DNA of 34,492 nucleotides from Thermoflexia bacterium (GCA_011192125.1 DUEL01000143.1:1-34492), one strand, 5' to 3'; shown: positions 16,123 through 24,007, numbered from the stretch's first letter. Translations and numbers: made by a program. The notes: generated by a model not told the origin, from the letters alone.

Positions 16123-17187
16123 CTATCGCATCACCAGGCTCATCACCGCCTTCTGCACGTGGAGCCGATTCTCCGCCTCGTCGTAGACGACGGAGCGCCA
16201 ACCGGACTCGGGGTCGGTGTTGTCGATGACCGCGTCGTCGACCTCCCAGCCGCGGTCGGCCGGCAGGCAGTGCATGTAGATGGCGTTAGGCTCGGCCAGG
16301 GCCATGTACTCCGGCGTCGCCTTCCAGTCCTTATACCGATCGAAGATCTCCTGCGCCAGTTCCGGATTGTCCTCACCCACCGGCGGCTTGAACATCTGAA
16401 CCGGAGCCCAGGCCTTGGGGTATAGGACGTGCGCGCCCTTCGCCGCCTCCTCGAAGTCCTCGGAGATCGCGAAGGAGCCGCCGGTCTCCTGAGCGTACTT
16501 CTTGCACGCGGCGATGACCTCGGGGTCGAGGGCCATCTCCGGCGGCCGGGCCAGCACCACGTCCATCCCCATCATCGTGGCAGCGATGATGGCAGACTGG
16601 GGTACCGCCCGCGGCTTGTGGACGCTGGGTGAGTAGGCCCAGGACATGACGAACTTGACCCCCTTGAAGGTGCCGAACTTCTCGTAGACGGTGAGGATGT
16701 CGGCCAGGGCCTGGAAGGGATGGTACTTGTCGTCCTCCATGTTCAGCACCGGGATGTCGGCCCAATAGGCGAAGTTGCGGATCATCTCATTGGCCGCGCC
16801 GTACACCCAATCCACCGGATCACCGTAGCAGCGGATGGCGATGGCGTGGCCCATCCGGGAGAGGACCCGCGCCACGTCGGAGACGCGCTCGGTGGAGTAG
16901 GCGACCTCTTTACCCGGGAGAGCCGGGGTGTAGATCTTGGAAGGATCCAGGTAGTGGGCATGCCCGCCCAACTGGGTCATCCCCGCCTCAAACGAGTTGC
17001 GGGTCCGCAGACTCTGGTTGTAGAAAATCATAAAGAGGGTCTTGGCCCGCAGGATGTGGTCGTGCGGCTCACCCAGCGCGAACCGCCGCTTCAGATCGAG
17101 CGCCACGTCCAAGATGGTCTCGACCTCTTCCTTCGTCCAGTCCAACAACGTGATGAAATCACGTCCACGGAAAGACTCAGTCTTCAT
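16123..17187 (-). CDS. YgeW-like carbamoyltransferase, paralogue 1 (HCLP type)
   Basis: A 354-residue protein with ATG 17187 behind AGGAGG. The carbamoyl-phosphate motif is QSLRTRNSF (Ser59 to Arg63); then come HPFQALADI, the YgeW-like signature MSWAYSPSVHKPRAVPQS, YPKAWAPVQMF and the canonical MHCLPADRGWEV. The MSWAYSPS region closely matches E. coli YgeW, the knotted catabolic transcarbamylase of the purine/ureide cluster, and differs from ornithine and aspartate transcarbamylases. The C-terminal NRLHVQKAVMSL is shared with its paralogue. It is the first structural gene of the operon. The expected role is phosphorolysis of a carbamoylated amino compound to carbamoyl phosphate. Confidence 0.9.
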   Translation of the reverse strand: MKTESFRGRDFITLLDWTKEEVETILDVALDLKRRFALGEPHDHILRAKTLFMIFYNQSLRTRNSFEAGMTQLGGHAHYLDPSKIYTPALPGKEVAYSTERVSDVARVLSRMGHAIAIRCYGDPVDWVYGAANEMIRNFAYWADIPVLNMEDDKYHPFQALADILTVYEKFGTFKGVKFVMSWAYSPSVHKPRAVPQSAIIAATMMGMDVVLARPPEMALDPEVIAACKKYAQETGGSFAISEDFEEAAKGAHVLYPKAWAPVQMFKPPVGEDNPELAQEIFDRYKDWKATPEYMALAEPNAIYMHCLPADRGWEVDDAVIDNTDPESGWRSVVYDEAENRLHVQKAVMSLVMR

Positions 17188-17207
17188 CGAACACCTCCTA
17201 GAAATTT

Positions 17208-17245
17208 AACGTTTGACGTCTGACGTTTGACGCCTGACGTTTGAC
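17208..17245. repeat. 14-base tandem repeat upstream of first carbamoyltransferase gene
   Basis: Two near-identical 14-base units (17218-17231 and 17232-17245; one difference) follow a partial unit (17208-17217). The 11-base core GACGTCTGACG (17215-17225) recurs at 18080-18090 beside the gntR promoter, so this may be a regulator site or a dispersed repeat. Confidence 0.7.
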
Positions 17246-17318
17246 ACCCAACGCCCCAGCGTCTCAACCACCGAACCCGTAGGTCACAGGGCTGCCAAGT
17301 CGCAGGTCGCAAACTGCA

Positions 17319-18047
17319 TCACCGCCTGACCACGTGGAAGCGGAACCGCTCGGGCACGAAATAGTTGCGGGAAAACCCGACCGGCGCACCGGTGGTGTCG
17401 AAAAGGGTCTCCTCCAAGAGGAGCAACGCCGCACCGGGGCTCACACCGAGCCGCCGAGCCAGCGAGCGGCCCGCACGCACGGCAGTGATCTCCGCCAGCG
17501 CTTCTTGAACCCGCTGTGGGTACAGCCCCCGGAGAAGGTCGAGAACGGAGCCGCTGAACTCGGCGTTCAGATGATCGGGAGACAACCAATCCGTGAGGAC
17601 GAGATCCTCCAGGTATGCGACCGGCTGGTCCTCCACCAGGATGGTCCGGCTCACGTATGTAAGGGAGACCCCGGGGTCCGTCCCTAACCGTTCTGCCACC
17701 GACCGGTCCGCCCGAACGATCCGCACCTCCAGGTCCTCCATCCGCGTCTCCATCCCCTGGCGGCCAGCCAAAGCCAACACACTCTCCAACCGCTCCAACC
17801 CGCTCTCCAGGTGCCGATTGGCAGCGACGAAGGTGCCCACGCCGTGGCGACGGACGATGACGCCTTCTTCTTCGAGCAGGCGGAGCGCCTCGCGGAGGGT
17901 CGCGCGGGAGACGCCCAGTTGATCGGCCAGGGTAGACTCAGAGGGGAGCCGCTCGCCAGGCTCCATCCCTGACTCCTGGATGAAGGCCAGCAAGCGGTCG
18001 TGGACCTGCACGTACAGCGGGCGGCGATCCAATTGGGTCAGATACAT
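17319..18047 (-). CDS. GntR/HutC-family transcriptional regulator with UTRA domain
   Basis: A 242-residue protein. ATG 18047 (MYLTQLDRRPLY) fits the family N-terminus, and the open frame upstream runs back over the promoter. The N-terminal winged helix-turn-helix has RLPSESTLADQLGVSRATLREALRLLEEEG and RRHGVGTFV (about 32-74). The C-terminal UTRA/chorismate-lyase-like ligand domain includes YVSRTILVEDQPVAYLEDLV and a closing ETLFDTTGAPVGFSRNYF. It lies 131 bases upstream of the carbamoyltransferase genes on the same strand, so it is probably the local repressor, sensing the imported compound or a breakdown product. A repeat overlaps its own transcription start, suggesting autoregulation. Confidence 0.92.
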   Translation of the reverse strand: MYLTQLDRRPLYVQVHDRLLAFIQESGMEPGERLPSESTLADQLGVSRATLREALRLLEEEGVIVRRHGVGTFVAANRHLESGLERLESVLALAGRQGMETRMEDLEVRIVRADRSVAERLGTDPGVSLTYVSRTILVEDQPVAYLEDLVLTDWLSPDHLNAEFSGSVLDLLRGLYPQRVQEALAEITAVRAGRSLARRLGVSPGAALLLLEETLFDTTGAPVGFSRNYFVPERFRFHVVRR

Positions 18048-18070
18048 CACCAACCCCGTGATAAGATGTT

Positions 18071-18090
18071 CGGACGTCGGACGTCTGACG
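18071..18090 (-). promoter_or_regulatory. Candidate GntR operator at gntR transcription start
   Basis: Two GACGTC palindromes in tandem (18073-18078 and 18080-18085) lie just downstream of the -10 box, over the expected start point. GACGTCTGACG is also present upstream of the first carbamoyltransferase gene. Assignment as operator is inference from position and recurrence. Confidence 0.4.
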
Positions 18091-18092
18091 AC

Positions 18093-18121
18093 AGTATAAG
18101 TCCGTTTCAGAGGTTTGTCAA
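18093..18121 (-). promoter_or_regulatory. Near-consensus sigma70 promoter for gntR and the catabolic operon
   Basis: On the minus strand TTGACA (18116-18121) is followed after exactly 17 bases by TATACT (18093-18098). The gntR ATG is about 40 bases downstream of the expected start. This is the strongest promoter seen in the window. Confidence 0.8.
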
Positions 18122-18137
18122 GCCATCCCCTCGAATC

Positions 18138-18166
18138 TTGTCCTCTTTTCCCGGAGATGTTACAAT
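18138..18166 (+). promoter_or_regulatory. Promoter for the radical SAM gene, possibly leaderless
   Basis: TTGTCC (18138-18143) and TACAAT (18161-18166) are 17 bases apart. Transcription would start near 18173, which is the GTG start of the radical SAM gene. The -35 boxes of this and the divergent gntR promoter are about 16 bases apart. Confidence 0.55.
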
Positions 18167-18172
18167 GGAATC

Positions 18173-19252
18173 GTGGATCAGGCAAATCTTCCCGGTTGGG
18201 CCATCTGTTCGCTCTGCGGGGCCGCCGACCGCCCGGTGGCCTCCCACCTCGGCGTCTGCCTGGATTGTATCCGCCGCCGCCCCGAAGAGGCGATGCCGAT
18301 GGCAGCGGCCGCCCACGCCGCCGCGCGTCGCCCCTTCGACCTCCCACCCCGCCCTCCCCGCGACGCCGACGGGCGACGCTGCGGGTTGTGCGTGCAGGAC
18401 TGCGTCATCGGAGAAGGCCAACGGGGGTTCTGCGGCCTGCGGGAGGTCCGAGGGGGGAAACTCCACCACCTGGCCGGGCCGCCGGACCGGGGGTTGCTCC
18501 ACTGGTACCGCGACCCCCTTCCCACCAACTGCGTCGCCGACTGGGTCTGCCCCGGTCACCACCAGCGGGGCAAGCACAACCTGGCCGTCTTCTACGCCGC
18601 CTGCACCTTCGACTGTCTCTTCTGCCAGAACTGGCACTTCCGGGAGGTGGATCCCCGCCGCGCCGAGAAGATGACCGCTCGCCAGTTGGCGGACGTGGCG
18701 AACGAACGGACTTACTGCGTCTGCTACTTCGGCGGCGATCCGGCCAGCCAGATGGCCCACGCCCTGGCGACCAGCCACCTCCTGGCCGAACGGGGAGTGG
18801 TCGTCTGTTGGGAGACCAACGGCAGCGCGCACCCCCGGTTGATGGACCGGGCGGTGGACCTGGCGCTGCGGACCGGCGGGATCGTCAAGTTCGACCTCAA
18901 GGCCCTCGACGACGGCCTCCACCGCGCCCTGACCGGGGCCAGCAACAGGCAGACGCTGGAGAACTTCGCCCGCGCAGCGGCCCGCTTCGCTGAGCGGCCG
19001 GACCCGCCCCTGGTGGTCGCCAGCACGCTGCTGGTGCCCGGCTACGTAGACCCCGAGGAGGTGGGCCGCATCGCCCGCTTCATCGCCCAGTTCGATCCCC
19101 GCATCCCGTACTCCCTCCTGGCTTTCGCCCCCCAATTCTATTTCCACGACCTGGGGTTCACCTCCCGCCGCCACGCGGAGGAGGCGGAGGCGGCAGCCCG
19201 CGAGGCCGGGTTGGTGCGGGTAAGGGTGGGGAATCGACATCTATTGCGGTAA
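18173..19252 (+). CDS. Radical SAM protein (PflA-like / AmmeMemoRadiSam-type)
   Basis: A 359-residue protein. GTG 18173 is used because the frame is closed just upstream and a -10 box precedes it; no well-spaced ribosome site is visible. Paired cysteines near the N-terminus (Cys12/15, Cys29/32) suggest a zinc knuckle, and further Cys pairs lie at 70-87. The [4Fe-4S] radical SAM motif is CTFDCLFC (Cys144, 148, 151), followed by the YFGGDPASQ and CWETNGSAH strands typical of pyruvate formate-lyase activating-enzyme relatives. The enzyme would cleave S-adenosylmethionine to start a radical reaction. The target is unknown; no glycyl-radical enzyme gene is in the window. It leads a three-gene unit with the hydrolase and DegV genes. 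Confidence 0.88.
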   Translation: MDQANLPGWAICSLCGAADRPVASHLGVCLDCIRRRPEEAMPMAAAAHAAARRPFDLPPRPPRDADGRRCGLCVQDCVIGEGQRGFCGLREVRGGKLHHLAGPPDRGLLHWYRDPLPTNCVADWVCPGHHQRGKHNLAVFYAACTFDCLFCQNWHFREVDPRRAEKMTARQLADVANERTYCVCYFGGDPASQMAHALATSHLLAERGVVVCWETNGSAHPRLMDRAVDLALRTGGIVKFDLKALDDGLHRALTGASNRQTLENFARAAARFAERPDPPLVVASTLLVPGYVDPEEVGRIARFIAQFDPRIPYSLLAFAPQFYFHDLGFTSRRHAEEAEAAAREAGLVRVRVGNRHLLR

Positions 19253-19257
19253 AACAG

Positions 19258-19307
19258 GCAAGAGGCAAGATGCAAGAAGCAGGAAGCAAGGAAGCAAGGA
19301 AACAGGG
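19258..19307. repeat. GAAGCAAGG repeat at hydrolase gene start
   Basis: Imperfect units of GGCAAGA, GAAGCAGGAAGCAAGG and similar cover the end of the intergenic gap and the first codons of the hydrolase gene. A related stretch covers the gene's last codons at 20124-20150. Confidence 0.65.
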
Positions 19308-20163
19308 GCCGTTGGCCGTGTACGATTTCGGGGGGACGGGGCCGCTGGTGCACCTGGCCCACGCCAACGGCTTCCCGCCGGGGACGTATCGCCCCTTTGT
19401 GCGCTCGCTCACCGACCGGTTCCACGTCGTTGGTCTGCCCGCACGACCGCTGTGGCCGGGGAGCCGCCCCGAGGAGATGCGCGACTGGCACCTGATGGCC
19501 GACGATCTGATCCAGGGGCTGGACAGGCTGGGAGTACGGGGTATCTTCGGGATCGGCCACTCGATGGGCGGCGTGGCAACGCTGTGGGCCGCCGTCCGCC
19601 GGTCCGACCTCTTCCGCGCCGTCGTCCTCATCGACCCGGTCATCCTGCCCCCCGCCCTCTCCATCGTCTTCCGTTGGCTGCGGCGAGTGGGGATCAACCC
19701 CCGCAAGGGGATGATCCATCAGGCCCTCCGCCGCCGCCGGGTGTGGCCCAGCCGCCAGGCCTGCTTCGAACGGTACCGCGCCAAACCCCACTTCGCCCGC
19801 TGGTCGGACGAGAGCCTCTGGGCCTACGTGGAGGCGGTCACCCGGGAGCGGCCCGACGGACAGGTCGAACTGGCCTACCCCCCAGAATGGGAGGCCCGCA
19901 TCTACGCCACCGTCCCCACCGACGTCTGGAAATTCATCCCCAAACTACGTATCCCCACCCTGGTCGTCCGTGGTGAACTTTCTCAGACCTTTCTGCCTTC
20001 GAGCCTGGCGGCGATGAAACGCCGACTCCGCCACGCCCGTTTCGCCATCATCTCTGGAGCCGGCCATCTGGTCCCGATGGAACGGCCGGAGGAAGTGGGA
20101 CAAGTGGTAAGGGAGTTTCTGGAGGAAGTGAGGAAGCAGGGAAGCAAGGTAGGAGGAGGTTGA
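19270..20163 (+). CDS. Alpha/beta hydrolase
   Basis: A 297-residue protein from ATG 19270. TTG 19312 or GTG 19318 are credible alternative starts, because the first 14 codons are made of the GAAGCAAGG repeat and conserved sequence begins at LAVYDFGG. The nucleophile elbow is GIGHSMGG (Ser98), an Asp is likely near the end of VVRGELSQTFLP or in VVLIDPVI, and the catalytic His is in GAGHLVPMERPEEV (His266). HAxG near residue 31 forms the oxyanion side. The closest type is the small esterase/lyase-like group with an HLAHANGFP start. The substrate cannot be told. The C-terminus (VRKQGSKVGGG) is also repeat-derived. Its stop is four bases before degV. Confidence 0.88.
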   Translation: MQEAGSKEARKQGPLAVYDFGGTGPLVHLAHANGFPPGTYRPFVRSLTDRFHVVGLPARPLWPGSRPEEMRDWHLMADDLIQGLDRLGVRGIFGIGHSMGGVATLWAAVRRSDLFRAVVLIDPVILPPALSIVFRWLRRVGINPRKGMIHQALRRRRVWPSRQACFERYRAKPHFARWSDESLWAYVEAVTRERPDGQVELAYPPEWEARIYATVPTDVWKFIPKLRIPTLVVRGELSQTFLPSSLAAMKRRLRHARFAIISGAGHLVPMERPEEVGQVVREFLEEVRKQGSKVGGG

Positions 20164-20167
20164 GGCG

Positions 20168-21022
20168 ATGGTGGGCGTGTTGACGGACACGACGGCCAGC
20201 ATCCCCGAGGAAGTGGTCGATGCGTTGGGGATCGAGTTGGTGCCGTACTACATCCATCGGGGGCTGGAGACGCTGCGGGATTCGGTGGACGCGAAGCCGG
20301 ATGAATTCGCCAGGTACCTGGAGACGACCGACCGCCTTCCCACCACTTCGAACCCAAGCCCTGGGGACTACCTGAAGGGGTTGAAACGCCTGGCGGAGAG
20401 AACGAAGGAGATCGTGGCCCTAACGATGACCTCCAAAGGGAGCGGAGGATACCAATCCTGTCGGGCGGCGGTGGAGATGCTGCGAGAACAACTGCCGGAC
20501 GTTCGGGTGGAGGTGATCGACACGCTGCAGGTAGCAATGGCTCAGGGATGGGCAGCCATCGAGGCGGCACGGGCCGCGCTCTCCGGCAAGGGCCTGAAGG
20601 AAGTGGTGGAACGGGCCAAAGAGGTCGCTCGCAAAGCGGTGATGATCCAGACCGCCGATACGCTCCGCTATCTCTATATGGGTGGCCGCATCGGTCGGGC
20701 CCAGCACCTGGTGGGATCGCTGCTCAACATCAAGCCGATCATCGGTATGGAAGACGGGATCATCGTGGCCCTGGGCACCGCCCGCAGCCTCCCCAAAGCC
20801 TACAGGAAGATCATCGACCTGATGGTCCAGCGCGTGGGAGAGGGAGCGAAAATCAAGGTGGCCTTCACCCACGTGGCGGCGATGGACCGGCTGGAGGAGC
20901 TGCGAGATCGGGTCCTCCGCTACTTCGAGTGTGGAGAGGTCCTGATCTCCCCCCTCGCCCCGGCCCTGGCCGTCCACTCCGGCCCCGGGACGGTGGGGGT
21001 CCACTTCTTCCCGGTACCATAA
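20168..21022 (+). CDS. DegV family protein (fatty-acid-binding, FakB-like)
   Basis: A 284-residue protein with ATG 20168 behind AGGAGG. It has the family start VGVLTDTTASIPEE, the lipid-head region LTMTSKGSGGYQSCRAA, VIDTLQVAMAQGW, and the conserved LRYLYMGGRIGRAQ and LLNIKPIIGMEDG motifs, ending with HSGPGTVGVHFF. DegV proteins bind a single fatty acid; several act as FakB, presenting it to the kinase FakA for phosphorylation and entry into phospholipid synthesis. No fakA gene is seen here. It is the last gene of the radical SAM/hydrolase/DegV unit and faces the clpC gene. Confidence 0.93.
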   Translation: MVGVLTDTTASIPEEVVDALGIELVPYYIHRGLETLRDSVDAKPDEFARYLETTDRLPTTSNPSPGDYLKGLKRLAERTKEIVALTMTSKGSGGYQSCRAAVEMLREQLPDVRVEVIDTLQVAMAQGWAAIEAARAALSGKGLKEVVERAKEVARKAVMIQTADTLRYLYMGGRIGRAQHLVGSLLNIKPIIGMEDGIIVALGTARSLPKAYRKIIDLMVQRVGEGAKIKVAFTHVAAMDRLEELRDRVLRYFECGEVLISPLAPALAVHSGPGTVGVHFFPVP

Positions 21023-21027
21023 AAAAA

Positions 21028-21092
21028 CCACAGAGGCTCAGAGGACACAGCGATCTTAAAGTTCAAGAGGTCTCCTCTGCGCCCCTGTGGTG
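21028..21092. repeat. CACAGAG-type repeat between convergent degV and clpC genes
   Basis: CCACAG (21028-21033) pairs with CTGTGG (21085-21090), and an AGAGG block pairs with CCTCT inside. Placed between two convergent genes, it may act as a two-way transcription stop, though it is a member of the dispersed CACAGAG family. Confidence 0.55.
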
Positions 21093-21101
21093 GAAATCTT
21101 A

Positions 21102-23594
21102 TTACTTGGACTGGAGGGTGGACTCCGATACGTCGAGGGCGTGGTCCGCCTCAAGCGGCTCCATCCGCTGGAAGACCAGCCCCTCATCCCCCACGTCCAC
21201 CAGTACGCGGTCGCCGCTGCGGAAGTCGCCGCGGAGGAGGCGGATGCTGAGTGGACTCTCCACATGTCGCTGGAGGGCCCGTCGGAGCGGGCGGGCGCCA
21301 AACTGGGGATCATACCCCTCCCGGGCCAGCCACTTCCGCGCCGCGTCGGTCAGTTCCACCTGCAACCCCTGATCCGCCAACCGCTCCGCGATCTCCCGCA
21401 TTTGCAGGTCCACGATCTGCTCCACGTGCTCCAGCGTCAGCCGGTTGAAGATGATGATCTCATCCACCCGGTTGATGAACTCCGGTCGGAACACCTCTTT
21501 GAGGGCTTTCTCGATGCGGCGTCGATCCTCGTCCTCCTCGTGGTCCGACTCCCCAGCCCGCAGGAAGCCCAGCGAGCCTCCCTTGTTGGCAAACTCGGTG
21601 CCGACGTTGGAGGTCATGATGATCACCGTGTTGCGGAAGTCCACGGTGCGCCCCTGCCCGTCGGTGAGCCGACCGTCGTCGAGGATCTGCAGGAGCGAGT
21701 GCAACACCTCCGGATGGGCCTTCTCGATCTCGTCGAAGAGGATCACCCTGTAGGGGCGGCGGCGGACCGCCTCGGTCAACTGACCGCCTTCTTCGTAGCC
21801 GATGTAGCCCGGTGGCGCGCCGAAGAGGCGGGAGACGGTGTGCCGCTCGTGGTACTCGCTCATGTCGATGCGCAGCAAAGCATCCTCGTCATCGAACAGA
21901 AACCACGCCAGGGCCTTCGCCAACTCGGTCTTACCGACCCCCGAGGAGCCCAAGAAGATGAAACTGCCGATCGGTCGGCGGGGATCTTTGAGGCCGGAAC
22001 GACTGCGCCGGATCGCATCGGCGACCGCCTTGATCGCTTCGTCCTGCCCAACGATCCGCTCGTGCAGCGCATCCTCCATACGCAGGAGTTTCTCCGCCTC
22101 CGTTTCCATCATCTGAGCGACCGGGATGCCGGTCCAAGAGGCCACGACCTCGGCGATGTCCTCCTCTCGAACTGTCTCATCCAACTGGTGTTCCTGCTGC
22201 CACTGCTCCCGCTTCCTCTGGAACTCCTGCTCCAGGCGGAGCCGCTGGGTTTTCAGTTGGGCCGCCCGCTCGTAGTCCTGTTGCGTGCTGGCCGCCTCCT
22301 CCTCCATCCGAAGCCGGGCGATCTCCCGCTCTATCTCCTTCAACTCCGGCGGCAGTGTGTACAGGGCAACGCGCAACTTGGCCGCCGCCTCGTCGATCAG
22401 ATCGATCGCCTTGTCCGGTAGCCGCCGGTCGGTGACGTAGCGATGGGAGAGCCGGGCCGCGGCGATCAGCGCTTCGTCGGAGATGTGGATGCGGTGGTGG
22501 GCCTCGTACCGGTCGCGGAGGCCCCGCAACATCTCGATGGTCTCCTCTACGGTCGGCTCCTCCACATAGACCGGGGCGAACCGCCGCTCCAGCGCGCCGT
22601 CCTTCTCGATGTACTGGCGGTACTCGTCCAGCGTGGTCGCACCGATGCACTGCAGTTCGCCGCGGGCCAGTGCAGGCTTCATCATACTGGAGGCGTCCAA
22701 CGCCCCGGAGGCCGCCCCGGCACCGACCACCGTGTGCAACTCGTCGATGAAGAGGATGATCTCGCCCTGGGCCCGCTGGACCTCCTCAATGGCTGCCTTC
22801 AGCCGCTCCTCGAACTCACCCCGGAACCGGGTCCCGGCGACCATCGCCGCCAGGTCCAACTGGACCACCCGCCGTCCTTTGAGGATCTCCGGCACATCGT
22901 CGGCGACGATCTTCTGGGCCAGCCCCTCGACGATGGCCGTCTTGCCCACGCCCGGCTCCCCGATGAGGACCGGGTTGTTCTTGGTGCGACGGACCAGGAT
23001 CTGGATCACCCGCATGATCTCCGCGTCCCGCCCGATGACCGGGTCCAGTTTCCCCTCCCGCGCCATCTGGGTCAGGTCGCGGCTGTACTTCTCAAGGGTC
23101 CGATAGCGGGACTCAGCCCGCCGGTCGGTCACCCGCTGACCGCCGCGGATGGCCTGGATGGCCTCCATGATCCGCCGCCGGGTGACCCCGGCCTCGGCCA
23201 GGATTCGCGCCACCTCGGTGCCCCGCTCGGTGGCGATAGCGAGGAAGATGTGCTCGGTGGAGATGTAATCGTCGTTGAGCCGATTGGCCTCGCTGTTAGC
23301 CTGATCCAACACTCGCTTGACCCGCGGGGTGATGAAGACCTGTCCCAGACTGCCGCGACCGTAGATACCCACCTTCGGGCTACGCCGCAACGTCTCGTCC
23401 ACTCTGCTGCTGATCAGGTCCACATCCACCCCCAGAAACTCCAGGATCTGGGGGACCACCCCGTCTGGTTGCTCCAGAAGGGCCAGCAGGATGTGTTCGA
23501 TGTCCACCTGGGTGTGTCCATAGCGGGACATGATCTCGACGGCCCGCTGGGCCGCGTCCTGCGCCCGCTCGGTGAACCGATCCATTCTCATCAT
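21102..23594 (-). CDS. clpC: ClpC-type AAA+ unfoldase (Clp ATPase subunit)
   Basis: An 830-residue protein with ATG 23594 behind AGGAG. In order: two Clp-N repeats (about 5-150), AAA1 with Walker A GEPGVGKT and Walker [11 protein letters not shown], a short coiled-coil with a UVR-like stretch ([18 protein letters not shown]) as in ClpC and unlike the long M-domain of ClpB, then AAA2 with GSSGVGKT and [12 protein letters not shown] and a sensor/arginine region. A GSLGF loop near 680 fits the ClpP-docking loop ([LIV]GF) of degradative partners, so it probably feeds proteins to ClpP. ClpB is less likely because of the short middle domain. It is a monocistronic gene with its own promoter. Confidence 0.93.
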   Translation of the reverse strand: MMRMDRFTERAQDAAQRAVEIMSRYGHTQVDIEHILLALLEQPDGVVPQILEFLGVDVDLISSRVDETLRRSPKVGIYGRGSLGQVFITPRVKRVLDQANSEANRLNDDYISTEHIFLAIATERGTEVARILAEAGVTRRRIMEAIQAIRGGQRVTDRRAESRYRTLEKYSRDLTQMAREGKLDPVIGRDAEIMRVIQILVRRTKNNPVLIGEPGVGKTAIVEGLAQKIVADDVPEILKGRRVVQLDLAAMVAGTRFRGEFEERLKAAIEEVQRAQGEIILFIDELHTVVGAGAASGALDASSMMKPALARGELQCIGATTLDEYRQYIEKDGALERRFAPVYVEEPTVEETIEMLRGLRDRYEAHHRIHISDEALIAAARLSHRYVTDRRLPDKAIDLIDEAAAKLRVALYTLPPELKEIEREIARLRMEEEAASTQQDYERAAQLKTQRLRLEQEFQRKREQWQQEHQLDETVREEDIAEVVASWTGIPVAQMMETEAEKLLRMEDALHERIVGQDEAIKAVADAIRRSRSGLKDPRRPIGSFIFLGSSGVGKTELAKALAWFLFDDEDALLRIDMSEYHERHTVSRLFGAPPGYIGYEEGGQLTEAVRRRPYRVILFDEIEKAHPEVLHSLLQILDDGRLTDGQGRTVDFRNTVIIMTSNVGTEFANKGGSLGFLRAGESDHEEDEDRRRIEKALKEVFRPEFINRVDEIIIFNRLTLEHVEQIVDLQMREIAERLADQGLQVELTDAARKWLAREGYDPQFGARPLRRALQRHVESPLSIRLLRGDFRSGDRVLVDVGDEGLVFQRMEPLEADHALDVSESTLQSK

Positions 23595-23625
23595 TTTATT
23601 CCACTCCTCTCACCCATCCGCCACT

Positions 23626-23631
23626 ATTATA
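23626..23631 (-). promoter_or_regulatory. Extended -10 promoter of clpC
   Basis: The minus strand reads TGGTATAAT, a perfect -10 with the TGn extension. The -35 region is poor. The expected start is about 25 bases before the clpC ATG. No CIRCE-type inverted repeat was seen. Confidence 0.7.
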
Positions 23632-23721
23632 CCACACCGGACCAGGGGACAAAAGGGGCAGAAAATCGCAGGGAGGCGGAACTCACGAACTTTGTCACCC
23701 CCTCTATGTGTTTACCGACAC

Positions 23722-23749
23722 TTGAGCCCCTGTCCAAATCGACTATCAT
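23722..23749 (+). promoter_or_regulatory. Candidate promoter for the formate dehydrogenase operon
   Basis: TTGAGC (23722-23727) and TATCAT (23744-23749) are 16 bases apart. They would give a leader of roughly 250 bases before the first gene. Confidence 0.4.
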
Positions 23750-24007
23750 AATTGGTTGCGAGACCGGACGCGGGGACGTCTCTTCTACCCCAGATACCTG
23801 GCCCTCCAGCAGAGACCAGAGATAGCGCAGGCAACCGACCGACTCCCCAGCGGCTACGGCGACTCCCATTTGCCTCCCCGCCGATTTCAACGTAAGATAA
23901 AAGCCGAAGGGACACGGCCCTCCGCAGAAGACCGTCTTCCCAAGCGAGTGAAACCGCCAGGCCACAGGCGAGCGATCCAAAACCTGATATGCGCAGGAGG
24001 ACAAGAT

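Larger units (their letters stand above)
23595..24007. other. 413-base divergent intergenic region between clpC and the formate dehydrogenase operon
   Basis: It holds the clpC promoter (extended -10 at 23626-23631), a weaker plus-strand promoter (23722-23749) and a GC-rich leader of about 250 bases before the NuoE-like ATG. Both strands are open for long stretches here, but no recognisable protein is encoded. The leader has several potential stems, for example CGGCG/CGCCG around 23855-23883 and ACGG/CCGT around 23914-23936. Confidence 0.6.

Noticed and set aside
13984..17187. Arginine deiminase (arc) operon.
   Set aside because: No arcA or arginine/ornithine antiporter gene is present, and both carbamoyltransferases carry YgeW-like rather than ornithine transcarbamylase sequence.
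17208..17245. Promoter for the carbamoyltransferase genes within the 14-mer repeat.
   Set aside because: No -35/-10 pair with proper spacing could be found; transcription probably reads through from the gntR promoter.
18048..18347. 100-codon upstream extension of the GntR regulator.
   Set aside because: It would run across a near-consensus promoter and the divergent radical SAM gene; ATG 18047 matches the usual GntR N-terminus.
21087..23825. Long plus-strand reading frames opposite the clpC gene.
   Set aside because: They lie antisense to a fully conserved ClpC gene, show no recognisable domain, and reflect the codon bias of GC-rich DNA. The same applies to long antisense frames at 795-1976, 5128-6318, 9878-11125 and 14128-16074.
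23756..24007. In-frame 84-codon extension upstream of the NuoE-like start.
   Set aside because: ATG 24008 has a well-spaced AGGAGG and begins where family sequence begins; the upstream residues are basic and unlike any NuoE.
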